This document shows positions 1 to 13,719 of a stretch of 64,000 nt of DNA, in pieces; the first letter of the stretch is position 1; each line of letters opens with the position of its first letter. Made by a program: the position numbers and the translations under genes. The notes under the pieces are model-generated. The model saw nothing but the letters and a program-made list of their open reading frames with translations, was not told the DNA's origin and did not search any database. The DNA is from Melanocharis versteri (taxonomy: Eukaryota; Chordata; Aves; Passeriformes; Melanocharitidae). The stretch lies in assembly GCA_013397845.1 (NCBI GenBank), contig VZTG01002328.1, positions 423,167 to 487,166 of the forward strand. The letters run 5' to 3'.

Positions 1-3000
1 ATTTGCTAAGACTAAAGGACTGTATTAATCCAGACCAGAAAAAATAATACAATTTGCCACTACAGTACTGTGTTCTCCATTAATATATATTTGATGCTCG
101 TAGATGGGACAACCCTGGAATGAATATCAGCTTCAATTTCCATTTAGTATTCCCAATGAATAATGTTTACAGTCCAGATACACTATAACTCTTCTCCTAC
201 CAAGCCAAATGTTGCATTTTGGGCAAACACAGGCAGAATTTTCCCTGAGATAATGCTTTTTTTCTGCAATTTAATTAATTCAGAAAATCCCAAGTTCACT
301 GGCCATGAAGCAGCACTACAAGTTTATGTGTTTATTGAAGTCGTATTCTTGGTGAATTATTACAATGGCAATTGGGAACGGTTTTTCTATTGCTGTTGCT
401 TCAGTAGCAGACAGTACGATGTTATCTTGAACATTCCTGCAACTCATTACTGGCTTTCATTCTTCCTCATAGACTTGCAGATGAATAGCCAGAGAAACTC
501 TCATATGCATTGGCAGTTCCTCACATCAACAAGGGTTTGTTTCGCTGCTCACAAACGGACTTAGAAGGCTGGTCCCAGTGGTCATTAGCTGGGCTTTCCT
601 CATTTAGTTATTTTGTAGATAAAATATCTCAGATCTAGACTATCCTCAAAATGGTACTGAAAAGATAGCAATCCGATTGGAATCTGGATGTGGAAAAGAA
701 GTTGCATGACCTATTCACCTGTTCCTGTTAGCGGAAGGGACAAGTTACAAACACTGATTCTTCTAGGGCTGTGAGAATCTGTGGATTCTTATTGTGAAAG
801 GCAGTGCAGGTCTAACAGGATGGGTGAAATGGTCCTTAAACTGTTCCTCGTTTGTCCTCCAGCAGGACCTAATGAGTACCTGTGGGCAATTGCTCTCCTG
901 CCACGAGGTCTTTTTAGTATGGATTACAAGTAGATGTGATGTGCTCACAGCTGTGTGGTGTTCTGTAAGAGGAATGCATAAATCCATCCAGACTGAAAGG
1001 TGATCAATGGAGGAGAGCTCATAGAGATAGCAAGGGATCTTACTGATATTAGCAAACAGGGATGGCATGATTTGTATCACAGGTGTATACAGTAGCCTCC
1101 TTCTCCTTTGGCTGCCTATAACCAACTGCATTTTCTTGTGCTTTTAGGGCATTTAAGTACAGTGTCTAATCTCACATTGCCATTGCAGAGTTCAGTCTCT
1201 CACCACACACAAGGCACAGATACCAAAATAACTCAGGAAGCAAGACTTCTCCATGTTCTCCCTTTCAAGTAACATGCCAAAACAACAGCTGTTATCACTT
1301 CGAAGTTGAGTAATTTGGTGCAACCCATTTCTTACTGTTGCAGCTGGTGTTGCTAAAGTACTGCTTCTCCATTGGTACAAGTTTTTGTATTTGGCAAAAT
1401 GCTGCTCATGATGAACTTCTGAGATCTAGGCTGCATCTTCTTCGTGATTAAGGCCTGTGTTGTCTTATAAACTCTCTGGAAAACTCATCCTTGCATCAGT
1501 TTCTTGTAGAGGAATCTAGGTATAGTAACTAGGATTTTATTTAATTTATTTGTCACAGCATTTGTTGTTGGCTGGGGGAGACACTAGATTGATTGTGAAA
1601 TTAAATGACTTGAAAATACCCAGACCATGGGACAGAAACTTATTTGTGTTAAGAATCTAAATAATGCCATGATTAGTAATTCTTCACAACAAGCAACGAA
1701 TCCTGTGTATGTTTTTGATAGAAGCATGTTCTCTCAACTAGCTGAAAGATGTATTTATGACCCATGAATCAGTGTTCACCTGGCCATCAATTACTGGCAA
1801 ACAGGGAAGGAGAAAACTAGACTTTATGCAAGGTATCTTTAGTGAAATTATATAGAAATGGGTCAGGACTTGTCTGATGCAGAATCTAAAGCTCCATTAG
1901 AGCAAAGGCTCCTATTGCCACATTTGGTCACCATAAAGAAGGAGAAAACTTCCACTATGCCGTCTATTACATCATTCAGGCAGTGCAAGTAGAGCAGAAA
2001 CATGCATTTCCCTGACTGAAGAAATGTACTTCTTTATGAGATGAAAATTGATGTGCTGAGCAAGGGGCTGCCATAACTAAGGTGAGCATTGTAATCTACT
2101 CAAATAGCAAACCCTTCAAACTCCATACAATGGAGTTGTATTGTTTCCAGTAATGCAGATTTTTCCAGGTAGAAAGTTCCTTCTTTTTTTTTTTCCCTAA
2201 GTTGCAGCCAAGGCTTACTGAGTTAAGGTGTTTTCTTAGCATCCATTGCTACATGCTGGAACAGTACAAGATACCGAATATGTATTTTTTCTTGTATATA
2301 TTTTCAACTGGTGGTGTATACTACAGTGTACATTGCTCTCGTTGCAGAATGTCCCTTGTGATGAAGTTCTGCAAGAGCCACAAGCTGGCCATCCTTGCCA
2401 AGAAAACAGTGACAGATTCAGTCCCTTTGACATACACATACATAGCCCCTTTGTTAACCAGCGGGGAAATTTCCTATACAACCCACAGAAATACATGCAT
2501 GGAACTGCTACAGGAAAAGAAAAACTTGTTGTGTCAACCCTTATCCTAAAGTACCTGTCACTAATACTTGCCAAAGCTAATTGGAACTGCTGGTTCAGAA
2601 TACAATACCATGACAGCTCTAGTGCCAAAATTTTTTTTAAAATGCCTAATTGCCATAATTGAACGTAGAACAATTGTCCAAGTAAGCAGCATTTAGGGAC
2701 TTTGAGGGCAGTAGGTCCTATACGCATCCCGTTGAATTCGCCATCAATTCAAAATAATCACTCCTCTTACAAGGAAACGTCAGTTCTCCATTCTTATTTT
2801 CTGGACAAAACCAGAAAAGGTAATCTAGTAATGAAAGAAGTTCAGGTACGCAGGTTTAACAGCTTCTTTTTGCTTTCTATGCAAGCCCATTGCAAAGGTA
2901 CATGTTGAAATCATATGGGGTTTTTAACTGTTTTCTTAGCTCCTTTGATTCTTCCTATTAATGACATCAGCAGGCCTGATGACTCAACTTCCGTTTATAA

Positions 3001-4696
3001 ATGAAGTTTTACAAACAGAGGTACTGAGTGACTGATATACTGAAGACTTCCATTTTGTCATGTTATTTCCTGTATCTATAAAAAAAACGTGCAGGTCTTC
3101 TGACTTTAATCAGCCTGGTCCTCTTCCAGTTTCTTCCCTCTTCAAGAGGATGTGTCTGACATACTGGTGTGTGCTGTGATAATTGTACAGTCTCAGAAAC
3201 TGAGACTAAAGTAAGAAAAATCTCACATAAAAGCTTCTGTTGCTTCTGCCAGAAGCTCGGTTCAGATGAGTTGGAAGGTAACTTGGTTTGATGCTGGTAT
3301 TTTGTCCTCCAGAATCTCAGTTTATTTATATCTAAAGTTCGTAATGCCTGTAGTTATTAAGTAAATTGAAACAACTCCAGATGAAGAAGGTGATGTGTGT
3401 CTGTGATTGCAGAAATTCTGAATAAATGGTGTTGAGAACTGTGAAATATCTTCTTTGTGTCAATGTGTTGTCAGGTTTTTAGTGGAAGTTATTGAACTGA
3501 GACCAGTCTATTAACTATTTCACTGGTCTTTACACTGTATAAAAATGAAGATTGGCAAGTAAAAAGTATTGTACAGGCAGACATTTTGGGTTGGTCTCAT
3601 CCTTAGGGGGTTTCTGAAAAGCTGTGTCATTTTCTCCCTCATCTTTCTGACTGGAACAGCCCACTATGCAGCAGGAAAAACCTAACGCTGGCTTTTGTCC
3701 ACCAGGGATGAGTCAACCACACGGTGCCTGATTCAGCTCTGCAGTTTCTTTGTCCTAGTGGCAGCTCCTCTTCTCTGGAGAACAAAAGTAGATGCTTTAT
3801 TGCATTGAAGACATTCAACACATGTGGGTCGTGTTTTCAGCCTTTTCTGAAATCTGACAGCTCACATGATGTATATGAAAGAACTTGTGAGTGCAATGAG
3901 AAGTAACCAGTGGTTTGCAGTTTCATTTGGTACATTGTCTGATGACTAAGAAGGGAATTTAGCAGATGGTACATTAAGAATGAATGAACAGATGTGGTTT
4001 TCATATAGGGTATGTTTAAGGTGCAAGGATCTTCTGGGTGGTAAATGTTAGACAAGTCCAAAGCAAAGCTGAGAGCAGTCTTGAAAGAGAAAGAGCATTG
4101 AAAGCAACTGACACAAAATTCACATTTGGGGAAAGAGAAGAGTACAGCTGTCCTACTTGTGTACCTTTCCCTAGGTGACTGATCTGGGCCATTGCCAGAG
4201 GCTTCTTGTATCTTTGCCTGAGCCTGTGTGGCAACTCTATCTCCTTAATCTTTCTTCATGGCTGTTTATGTTTTTCTTTTGCTATTTTAATAATAATGAC
4301 TCATTAACACTTTTCTTTGCAGGTAATCAGGTACTTTAAAAAAAAGATTTGATAAAATTGGGAATTATCACAAGATGGTTTCTGTGTCTGTTGAATCAGC
4401 CCTCTAAATATCATACCTTTTCTGATACTTCTCTCCACTAAGCAAAAACCCACTCCTGTAGGACTCATCAATGGCTACCACCTCTCAACAGCAAGGTCTA
4501 GGTTTCCATCACCCTCATTCCCTTGCCTCAAGGATAGCATGGAAAAATTTCTCCTGCAGAAATTACATCAGCCATCTGAAACTTACCCTAACCTTAACAA
4601 TTGTCCTGTCAGGACCATTATCTTTGAGGATGCTCCTTCAACACCATCATGGAGTCAATCACACTCATGTAAAGTCGGGTGAGCCAGCACAGCCTG
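1..4696 (+). other. Probable XKR4 last-intron sequence, no gene seen
   Basis: This AT-rich stretch lies upstream of the XKR4 terminal exon and is read as part of its final intron. That assignment is an inference: XKR4 in other vertebrates is a three-exon gene with very long introns, and I could not find the exon 1 or exon 2 coding sequence here. Open frames of 100-160 codons occur on both strands, for example around 163-564 and 2236-2727. They overlap one another, have low-complexity or cysteine-rich compositions, and match no family I know. No transposable element or RNA gene was recognised. Confidence 0.55.
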
Positions 4697-5300
4697 TGTC
4701 ATGGTTTAACCCCAGGCAGCCACCAAGCCCACGCAGCCCCTCACTCACTCACTCACTCCCTCACCAGCAGGATCAGTGAGAGAATTAGAAGGGTAAAAGC
4801 TGGAAAACTGAAGGGTTGCTATAAAGGCAGATTAATAAGGAAAGCAAAAGCTGTGCACACAAGCAAAACAAAACAAGGAATGAATTCACTGCTCCCCACG
4901 GGCAGGCAGGTGTTCAGCCATCCCCAGGAGAGCAGGGCCCCATCACTTGTAACAGTGACTTGGGAAGACAAACACCATCACTCCAAATGTCCCCCCTGCT
5001 CCTCCTTCTTCCCCACACTTTATATACTGAGCACGATGTCACACGGTGTGGAGCATCCCTTTAGTGAGTTGGGGTCAGCTGTCCTGGCTGTGTCTTCTCC
5101 CACCCCCCCATGCACCCCCAGCCTCCTCACCAGTGTGGCAGCACAAAAAGCAGAGAAGGCCTTGGCTCTGTGTGAGCCCTGCTGAGCAATAACAAAAACA
5201 TCTCTATATTATCAACCCTGTGTTCAGCACAAATCCAAAACACAGTCCCACACCAGCCACTGGGAAGAAAGTTAACCCTACCCCCGCCAAAACCACCACA
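4697..5300 (-). mobile_element. Solo LTR of an avian endogenous retrovirus (ERVL-like)
   Basis: This is a complete 604 bp solo LTR with no internal retroviral sequence on either side. On the minus strand it begins TGTGGTGG and ends CCATGACA, the TG...CA form expected of LTRs. It is flanked by the 5 bp target duplication GCCTG (4692-4696 and 5301-5305). A minus-strand TATA box, TATATAAAG, is at 5018-5026, close downstream of a degenerate CRE-like site near 5028-5040. The order of blocks matches a widespread bird LTR family: the GGTTTAACCCCAG block at the plus-strand left end, a TCAC-rich run, TATA, GGGTCAGCTGTCCTGGCTGTG, and a GAAAGTTAACCCTA block. The 5 bp duplication fits ERVL-type integrases. 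The family name is from memory and was not checked. It lies antisense to XKR4. Confidence 0.9.
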
Positions 5301-7786
5301 GCCTGCCAGAAGGAATAGGTGAAACATGGGGGGACGTGGTCACACTGGGAAATGGTGCTGCAGAGCTGCACAGAATGAGCCATACCCTTCAACACAGAAC
5401 CACACACCTTACCCCCTGGTCTGAAAAGAAGACAGTGGAGATGACTTAGCTTCACTGGTAAGCCTGCATTGGCCTGTGTGGAATTTGCTGGTTCTTCTGT
5501 TTTAGCCTGCACAAAGCAGAACATTTCTCTTCTGAACTTACTTTCTTTTTTTAGTAACCCTTAAGGACGATATTTTCTTTCAAGGCTTTTTTCTGACAAG
5601 ACCTTTTTTATTTTTAGACTGTTATAAAAACAGCCTACAAGGAAAAGAAGTTTCTAGATTTGAACTTGAGTAAAAGAATTTTTCTTGGTTTTTGGTGGGT
5701 TTTTTAAAATCATTATCTTCAATGATCAGATGCTATTGCTATTACATTTTTATGTATCAATCAAGTTGAACAATCTGGTTTTGCAGAGAGTTACATGGAC
5801 GGGTTGTTTGCCACTCTGAATTGTACCTTTGTGATCATTGCAACACATTTCTGTGAAAAAGAATATTGCATATTCTCAAACATATTAGGTGTCGTTAAGA
5901 ACAGCTCCAGGGGTCCTTACAATGACCCTGAACAAAGCTGCTGATGTGGGAACAGGACAATTCTACCTGGTATGAATAAGGATATATCAACAATGGCCTA
6001 CAACTTCTCTTTAATTCACTGGACATAAAGTGGTGTATTTTTATCTTGGACTACATGTGACTGGTATAAGTCATGCCTTATCTACTGGGTGAGGGGGTTT
6101 TGTTCATTTCGTTCTCATCTCTTTGTCTCCATGGAATATGCCTCTGAAATATCAGAGCAGTGCACGTATCTGAAGACTTATTGATGGGCTCAAGGGAAAA
6201 AGTGTGATGCTGTCTGTAATATATTCCTGACCACAGAATTAACTGTTTTTCTTAGCAAGAGAACACAGAGCCCTGTAGAAAAAGAAGGCGCAGAGGTATG
6301 GGAAAATGGATTAATTTTGCAACTTCTCCTGGAGGTCCTTATGTTGGTGGGGACAGTTGGAGTTCCATAGGAATTAAGGTCCAACTATCTGTATATCCCC
6401 AGCTATTAAATTTTACCTAGATATCTTTTACCAAGGACAAAGACTTAAGTCAGATTGCACTTGATTTCTAAAAATACCTAACCTGGCTACATGAAGAGAA
6501 TGAGATGAACTAATGGTTCATCAGTACCCAAACATTAAAAAAAAAAAAAGCTTAAACAAGCCACATTTCTTAAAGGAGTCTCTCAGTTTTTAATTTATAA
6601 AATGAGAATAGGAACATAATAATACTTTACAAGGATGTTTGAGGCTCATTCATAAATACTGAGGGAACTTTAATTGATATAGTTGTTTGATAGTGTAGGC
6701 TCTATTAGCTGGAAGAGGAGTGCACCAAACTGAATTTACTGACACTCAGCTCATATTTGCTTAGGAAATTGTCTCAGAACAGATGAGCGTGAGACATGTT
6801 TATTTTAAGTCTGCGCAAAACTAGACCTTGCAAATCTTTTTGAGAATTTTTGCATGCTTGTCTAGAGTGACTAGGTGCCTTGCCTTTTTTAACTAATACT
6901 GTATTTAAAACATATTTATAATAAATGTACTTGCATGCTATCTAATATAAATAATTGATTACTTAGAATAAATATTCATGATCTCAGGCATAAAACTCAC
7001 TGAGGACTAAGTCAGTTGTGAGCCTGTTCCAGGTCTTAACATCCATATCATTGACCTTCTTACAGTACCCTGCAGATTTTCCATCCTACAATTTTAAGCT
7101 GTAAATTTTCATCCAAATAAGCAACTGTCTGCTTTTCTGACATACCCACAGCTCTTCCTCTTGTGTTGTGTTCAGCCAGTTGGCATCCACAGGATGTCAG
7201 AGCATATCACGAGTGAGGAGGGTTAACCTTTCAAAACTGTTTACCTCCATATGTGACCAGTATTTGCAGCACGGCAGTATTGTGGCACAACCTCTAAGTA
7301 TAGCCTTTAGATGTGTTTCTAGGTACACTGGCTTATAAATAAATACAGTTGACAGTCTGCTGATCACAAGCCTATATTTACCACAGAGAAGTTGACATGA
7401 TGTCATGAAGGATTTGACAATTAACCTTGAAAATTCCCCAAGTATGTTCAACGTCTATTGAAATTTTTCTGAATAAAGAATCATCAGAATCATGGATAGG
7501 ATGTTTAAACATTTTCTGGGCTTGCTATTTGATGTTTCAGCTGAGTAAACATTAGTGAAGCATTTTGCTATACTGCTGCTTCTTCTGAGCATTTTTATTA
7601 AGTTAATTCAGAAGAAAAGTTGGCCATGTCTGCTTTCCCTCCTGGAAGGTCATTCTAATGGTGCTTTAGCCTTATCTTGGATTTTCCATTGAGTTCTATT
7701 GTTTAAGTAGGAGCTTCAGCACAGAAGAAAAGCAAATTCATGGGTGCATGACTGACTGAAGGAAGAAAAAAGATACACAGGTATCT

Positions 7787-7875
7787 TAGCTGGGTAGAGC
7801 CGTGGGAGCGGCATAGGGAGCTTTTAACAGTTAGCAGAAGAATCCTACCACGGAAACCAGAGTTCAAGTCCTGGG
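7787..7875 (+). other. tRNA-like relic, possibly a decayed tRNA-derived SINE
   Basis: A stretch resembling a decayed tRNA is visible. TTAGCTGGGTAGAGC at 7786-7800 resembles a D-arm/box A, CTTTTAAC at 7821-7828 resembles a lysine-type anticodon loop, and AGTTCAAGTCCTG at 7861-7873 resembles a T-arm/box B. Spacing between the A and B boxes is about 74 nt, longer than in a normal tRNA, and I could not fold a full cloverleaf with paired acceptor stems. It is therefore unlikely to be a functional tRNA. A chance match is possible. Confidence 0.25.
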
Positions 7876-10800
7876 GAAGCTAATTTTCCCAGACAGGCAG
7901 CAAAGGAGTTCTCAGCAAGGGACTGGGTCAATATGCCCTCAGGTTACATTTCCAAAACTGTAACTGAATTGGAACTGGCACTAAGGATTCAACATAAGGG
8001 TTTATTTTGAGCTGTAGTAGGAGTCTTATAGCAAACTTAACATCAATGTTATTTTTAGATGTGGAGATCTTGGCCCATAGGATTTCATCTGAAATGCTTT
8101 AATGTCTAATTCCCTCTGACATCAGGGGAGTTAAGCACTTAATTACTGCTGAAGCTTAAGTTACTTTTGAAACTGGAAACAGGACATTTCACAAATTTCT
8201 TATGATGGATTTAACATGACTCGAGTCCTATTGAGTTATACATTGCCTTTGCACCTCATTGTACCAGGGGTCAACAAAAAAGAAATTTTACCCCTAAGGT
8301 GAAATGTTGGCAAGTACAGCCAGCACAAGAGACAATTGTAGTAAAAAACAGCTCTTTATGTTCCTCAGCAGCACTCTTTTCCTTCTCTGTGACTATGTGC
8401 CTCTACTGAAAAGCAGTTCTGGTGAGCCTTATTTTTCCTCACAGAAAGACTCACAGGTGTTTTCTGGCTGCTTACAATGCATTAAATCTTTGCTCAACTT
8501 TCCTTGCTCCCTCCCTCTCTTACTGTCTTCTCTGACAAACATTGAACCTAGTTGGTTTTCTAAAGCTTTGATGCTTTGCAACTGAGGAAAGAGCCTTGCC
8601 TTGCTTGGCAGGCTGACCTATTTCACAAACGCAGGCAATTACTCCCACCACAGAGCAGCTCTTAATTCACAGCCAGGGACTGCAGAAGAGCTTTCTGGTG
8701 TGCAACGATCCCCTGATGCCCTGGAAGGCAAGCAGCTGTTCCCTCCTGTGCAAAGACTGTGGCCTTGGGAAAGGTGACGTGGCTACACTCCTCCAAAGCT
8801 CATCAGCTGAATCAATAATCCTTTAAAACTGTTGGCAGCAAAGGCAAATGACAGCCACCTTCAAGCTGCTTTAATTTATGCCGAGATAACGTGCTGGCAA
8901 ACTCCCTCAATCCATCCTCCTACTCTGTAGGCCAAGGACCTACATTTCCTATGGCAAATATGTGTGATTATGTAAGTGTCTGTCTTCAAAAGTGCAAAGG
9001 GTTGTTTCATTAACTTCATCCCAGGAAAGCAAAAATGAGCAAACTAATTATACTAGCAACTTATTTAATTAATTGACAATTTAGCCATGGTATATGGTGC
9101 TTCCCTTTCAAGATGTAAAGGCATCCTGTGCTGTGGATGCCTGCTGCATCGAGCCCACCGGTATTGGCATCCCATTTTTCCTCAGTTCTGTTATCATGCC
9201 TGCCTTATAAAGTCATTTATTATACAAATTGGCTACTTCAATTCCTTTTCCTGGATGGTGTTTGCATTTTTAAAATGCAGTGTGTAGTGTTTGCTCATTA
9301 GTCAGTATTCTTTAGCTGTCACTCAAAATGCCTGCATGACTTGATTGCCTGCTGGTTAAAAAAATTAACAGAGAAACTGCCAGTCAGGTTTCCCAAACAG
9401 TCCAACAACAGAAAAACTGCAAGCCCAGAATATTCTCCAGTTTCTGTAATTATACACTGAGCAGAGTAATAGAATAATTGGCATTCATTACATGAATTTA
9501 AGTGTTCACATTATAGACTTCTATTTTGAGGACATTATTACCATGCAGTAATAATTCAGTTCAGGTTGGTGATACCTAGTATACAACAGCTTTTGTAGAG
9601 TTAGAGAAATTTGTTAGTATTCTACTTGCAAATATGCCAGTAGAACTGCTGCTTGATTTCTAAAGCTGCAAAAGAATTTTTTTAAGACAGGTGGCAAATC
9701 TTGAATATTTCAGAAAATAGCAGATTTAAGCAAATATCCTTATTTAGACAGTGCTGCTATTAAATTGCTATTTAAGCAGCAGTGTATATACCCTTATAGC
9801 TTAGAAGTTCCAGATGTGGCTGTGCTGGAGTGTGCCATTGGCCAAAAATAATAAATTCAAGTTACAGTGTTTGATTGAATAATTGCACTGAGTGTATCAG
9901 ATAAGATATTTTTAAAAGGCCCATAAGGGTTTAGTGAACCAAATTCTGCTAATGACCCATGGAATTTATGCTCATAAATACCCAGTTCTCAAGTCTCTTT
10001 CAGATGAGGAAAACCATTGGAATTTTATGCCTCTGCAGAACTAATCTAAGAAGAATTAATTCACCTAACAGTTATTGACAGTGAATTAGCATGAAACCCA
10101 TTAGAAATTTGTGTGCACAAATGTGAAGTCTTGAACAAATCTATCACCACTGTGATAATCTTGTGAATGGCATCTAAGGTTGGAAAAACTCCAGGAAAAC
10201 GTCTCTCATACTCGCCCAAAGGCATGCCAGTGTTCACAGCAGGCACTCTCAGCATGCTTGAAAGGTAGTGGTTAAACACTGCCTTGGGTGAGCACAGGCA
10301 CAAAGCTTCACCTCCAGTTGTAAGAAGATAAACTAAGCACTTCTTGGTCTAGAATGTAGAAAGCTGCTAAGTTGGTAAGATAGCTTGATTTATATAGCTC
10401 TTGAGAAATGGCAGTTGTGATAATTCTGAATTGTCGTTTCTAGCCGAGTGCTTGAAAGAATGAAATAAATACCTATCACTGCCCAGAACTGTAAAAAGCC
10501 TAATTTGAAAACATCTCTCCTTTATACTTTGCCCTATTTTCAAAGCCCAGTCGCTTTTGATAGATGAAGTGGGACTCAACTGTCTTCCAAACTATACAAG
10601 TCGTATATCTTTTTGGTAAACTGATTGTTCAGGAAAGAAGTTTACAAAGATCCAGCTCGATGCTGATGAGCCAATGTCTGCAGTGCAGGCACAGATTGTA
10701 GTGCTGGCTCAAGGGCAGTGGTGCTCGAGTCCACTGATGAGCACAGCACCAATGCAGGCAGAAAATTCGGTGTTTGAAAGTTTAGCCAAGGAGTCTGCTG

Positions 10801-11977
10801 CAAAGTGGTACTGAGGTGCCATTGAAGCCATGCTCTTTGTGCCTGGGATAATAGACTCAGCTTTAAAACTCCTGGGTTCCTACTCTTAAAAGGGCCTTGT
10901 AGGTTGATATTTCAGGCAAATCATTCTGTTCCTTTTTCTCTGGTTCATGCATCAGGAAAATGGATGTCATACTTACATTCTTCAGCAGCTATTTTAAGAA
11001 TAATGCAATGACTACAGAGAATACTAAAATATTTTGAGAAAAGGTGTTAGATCTGTAAAGAATTGTTAAATGTCCCATTCATGGGAATACACACATTCTG
11101 AGAGCTAACGCTGCTCCTCTTGAAGAGCTTAGAGGAGTACAATGGAGCTATAAGGGGAAATTTTGTCACCTTTTCAGCATGGATAAAGGAGAGGGAATCT
11201 TATACTGGGGACAGAAAAAATGTTTTACTAACTGAAGATTGTCAGACACCATTTTTTGGACAAACATCACTTGCATTTCCCAGGAGCCTCTGAGATACTC
11301 ACTTTATGAACTCTTTGCTCTGAGAACAGGCTGTGTTGAGATCATGCCTATGGCTTTATCTATTTTAATGTTAAATTATGAATTTATGGATCTAGGTACT
11401 CTGTGAATAGCATAAATTATTTTAATGCAGACAGAAACACAGTGTGACAGCAAATAATTACTAATATATTCCTGCAGTCTACAGAACTATACCTGATTAC
11501 TTGACTATTGTATTCAGAGTTTCCTCACCTCATTATGAGAAAGACAGGTAATAAAAATGTGTAGAGGCACAGGGCAGGGGTTATTCTGATGACATAATTT
11601 AGCAAATAGGAGTGCTAGTCAGAACAAAAGAAAGTGAATTGAAATGCTCTAGATTATGAAAATTGAAATGCCCTAGCTTTGGAAAAACTAGGAAGCGGAG
11701 AATACCCTTGCTGACTTGATAGTTACTCACACAAGCAGACCTTTGTCCTCAATATGACACCCTGTATTAAAATATAAATCAGGTAAAACAGCTAAACTTT
11801 CTTTAAAATAAAGAAGAATATTAGTTTCCTATGAAATTCATTGCTGTAGCAGGATCTTTCGAAAAAACAATTTTAAAAATAACCACAGTTAACGGGGCTT
11901 AAAAAAAACCTGTCTGTTTAAGGAAAGCAAATGAGCTGGCTTGGGGGGAAAGCCTGAAGAACAACAGATAGGTGCAA

Positions 11978-11999
11978 CCTGTGTGTGACTACACACAGG
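11978..11999. repeat. Perfect 9 bp inverted repeat with 4 nt loop
   Basis: CCTGTGTGT at 11978-11986 is followed by a 4 nt spacer and its exact reverse complement at 11991-11999. No terminator or RNA gene context accompanies it in this eukaryotic intron. It may simply come from a TG/CA-rich patch. Confidence 0.6.
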
Positions 12000-13719
12000 C
12001 TGGAGACCAGAGCAGTGAGTCGTTGGGACAGGATGCTGCTGCCGAGAGGAGTGAGCATGAGAGGGCAGCTGTCTGGTTTTATGGTGCATCACAACACATT
12101 CCTGAACCAGACAGAACTTATCTGAATGCACCAGTTATCAAGGGGTTTTATCTAAATGCAGATCCCTGGGCACCTTGTCCCAGTGCTGAGATGGGTACAG
12201 GGATGTGGAGAGAGCAGATGAGATGGACATAGGAAGGGAGGAGGAGAGCTAAGAGTTTGGAGCACCTCTACAGAAAACAAATGTATGAGCTGGGAAACCT
12301 GCGGGAAAGCAAGAAATAAAAGGAGCACTGGGGAAAAAAGCAGTTTGAAAACCTTGCAGATAAGGTGACAAAGAGAAAAGGAATGTGTCTCAGGGAGCAT
12401 TTGGCGGGGAGGTGATGCTGAATTCTTTTAGGGTCAAAAACAGTGAAAGGAAAATATGTTGAACTGAAATGGACAAGACATTTAAGCTATGGCTTATGGT
12501 GGTTATTTTGTGAGAGGAGAAGGAAATGTTATCTCAGAAAGATAAATTGAATCACACTCTTTCCCCTTGACAGATATTGCTTTTCAAGAACAAAATAAAG
12601 AAAATATCTAAACAACTTTGGACTCATATACTGTTCTAATCATAATCAAAACAAAATCTCTCAGTCTCCTGCTTCCCACCCAAATCAGGTTTGAGATTTT
12701 TTTAAAAAAATAGTAATTTAAGTATGCTAGGTTATTGCAAGAGTGTTGAATTTATTCCTTAGCTAGTGTCAATGCCCATAATACATTGTTTCAAAACAGT
12801 CAGTAATAGCGATAGAAAAATCCGAAATTCATTTTGGTATAGCAGGCCAGAAGCGCTAAGAATTCAAATTAAATACTAGAAGCTCAAAATATAATTCATC
12901 TTGGTATCCTAACATTAAAACTTGTAGAGACATCAAGAAAATCTATATGCATACTGGATGGGTTTGCGATTAATGTGAAATATTTTTTCCAGCCAGTGCC
13001 AGAATGTTTGGGGAAAGGTATTTTGCATGTGCTCTAGTAAGTACCACAATTATTTAAAAAAAAAGAAAAATAATTTGCCTAACCTATTTATTTCATCTCT
13101 CTGTGGAAGATAATTTACTCAAATAGATCATGGCACTTTTTTTTCTCTAACTGAGAATCTGAACTCTTTGAAGTGTATTTTCATATTACCTTTCAGATCT
13201 CAAAATGGGATATTAGTTCGTCATGGTGTTGGTTTTGATTCTTTGTTCGGCAGTGTGTTTATGGCATGGCTCAGAGGGCTCTCTGTGAGCTCTGTTTTCT
13301 AAAGAATAGCTGTGTTTATAATTGACTGAGAGGGATGAGTTATCTAAGTGTAGTAGGAGCAGAGATAAGCTATTTTCTGCAGGCTGAATGAAGAGTCATT
13401 CACAGTTGCACATCCAAACAACTACCAAAGCTGAAGGGAAATAGCATATCATCACCTTCCCCCAGCCGAGGGCACGCACACTATCCTATTTCCTCTCCAC
13501 ATCAAAATTAATAAGGTAGACCAGAGTAAAGGTATTCTATTAGTCTAGTATATTCACCAGTAGGTTTAGAACTACTGCTTCTGGACTTTTATCAGTTGTT
13601 TCTACACTGCTGATGTCGAGAAAATACTGGATTTTTCTATCAAATTGTTTATTTCGGTAACTGTTATAGATTGAGTGCTTTATTATTGTTATTCTCTTTG
13701 TTAAAATGTCCTGGTGATC

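Larger units (their letters stand above)
5301..13719 (+). other. Probable XKR4 last-intron sequence, no gene seen
   Basis: This is AT-rich non-coding sequence between two solo LTRs, assigned to the XKR4 intron by position. No exon with a plausible coding frame was found. Small structures seen are a tRNA-like relic near 7787-7875, a perfect 9 bp hairpin at 11978-11999, and a less AT-rich block at about 8580-8960 without recognisable repeats. Nothing else was identified. Confidence 0.55.

Noticed and set aside
163..564. 133-codon open frame on the plus strand
   Set aside because: It lies in intron sequence, has no splice or Kozak context, and its product is rich in aromatic and cysteine residues as expected for a chance frame in AT-rich DNA.
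2236..2727. Overlapping frames of 115-163 codons on both strands
   Set aside because: Several frames are open in the same DNA, including the antisense one, which indicates a local lack of stops and not coding. No family resemblance was seen.
4471..5524. Frames of 66-168 codons around the first LTR
   Set aside because: They read through or across the solo LTR in either direction and do not correspond to retroviral proteins.
7022..7060. AGCCTGTTCCAGGTCT resembling a CR1 block
   Set aside because: The similarity covers only about 14 bases and the flanks do not continue the CR1 pattern.
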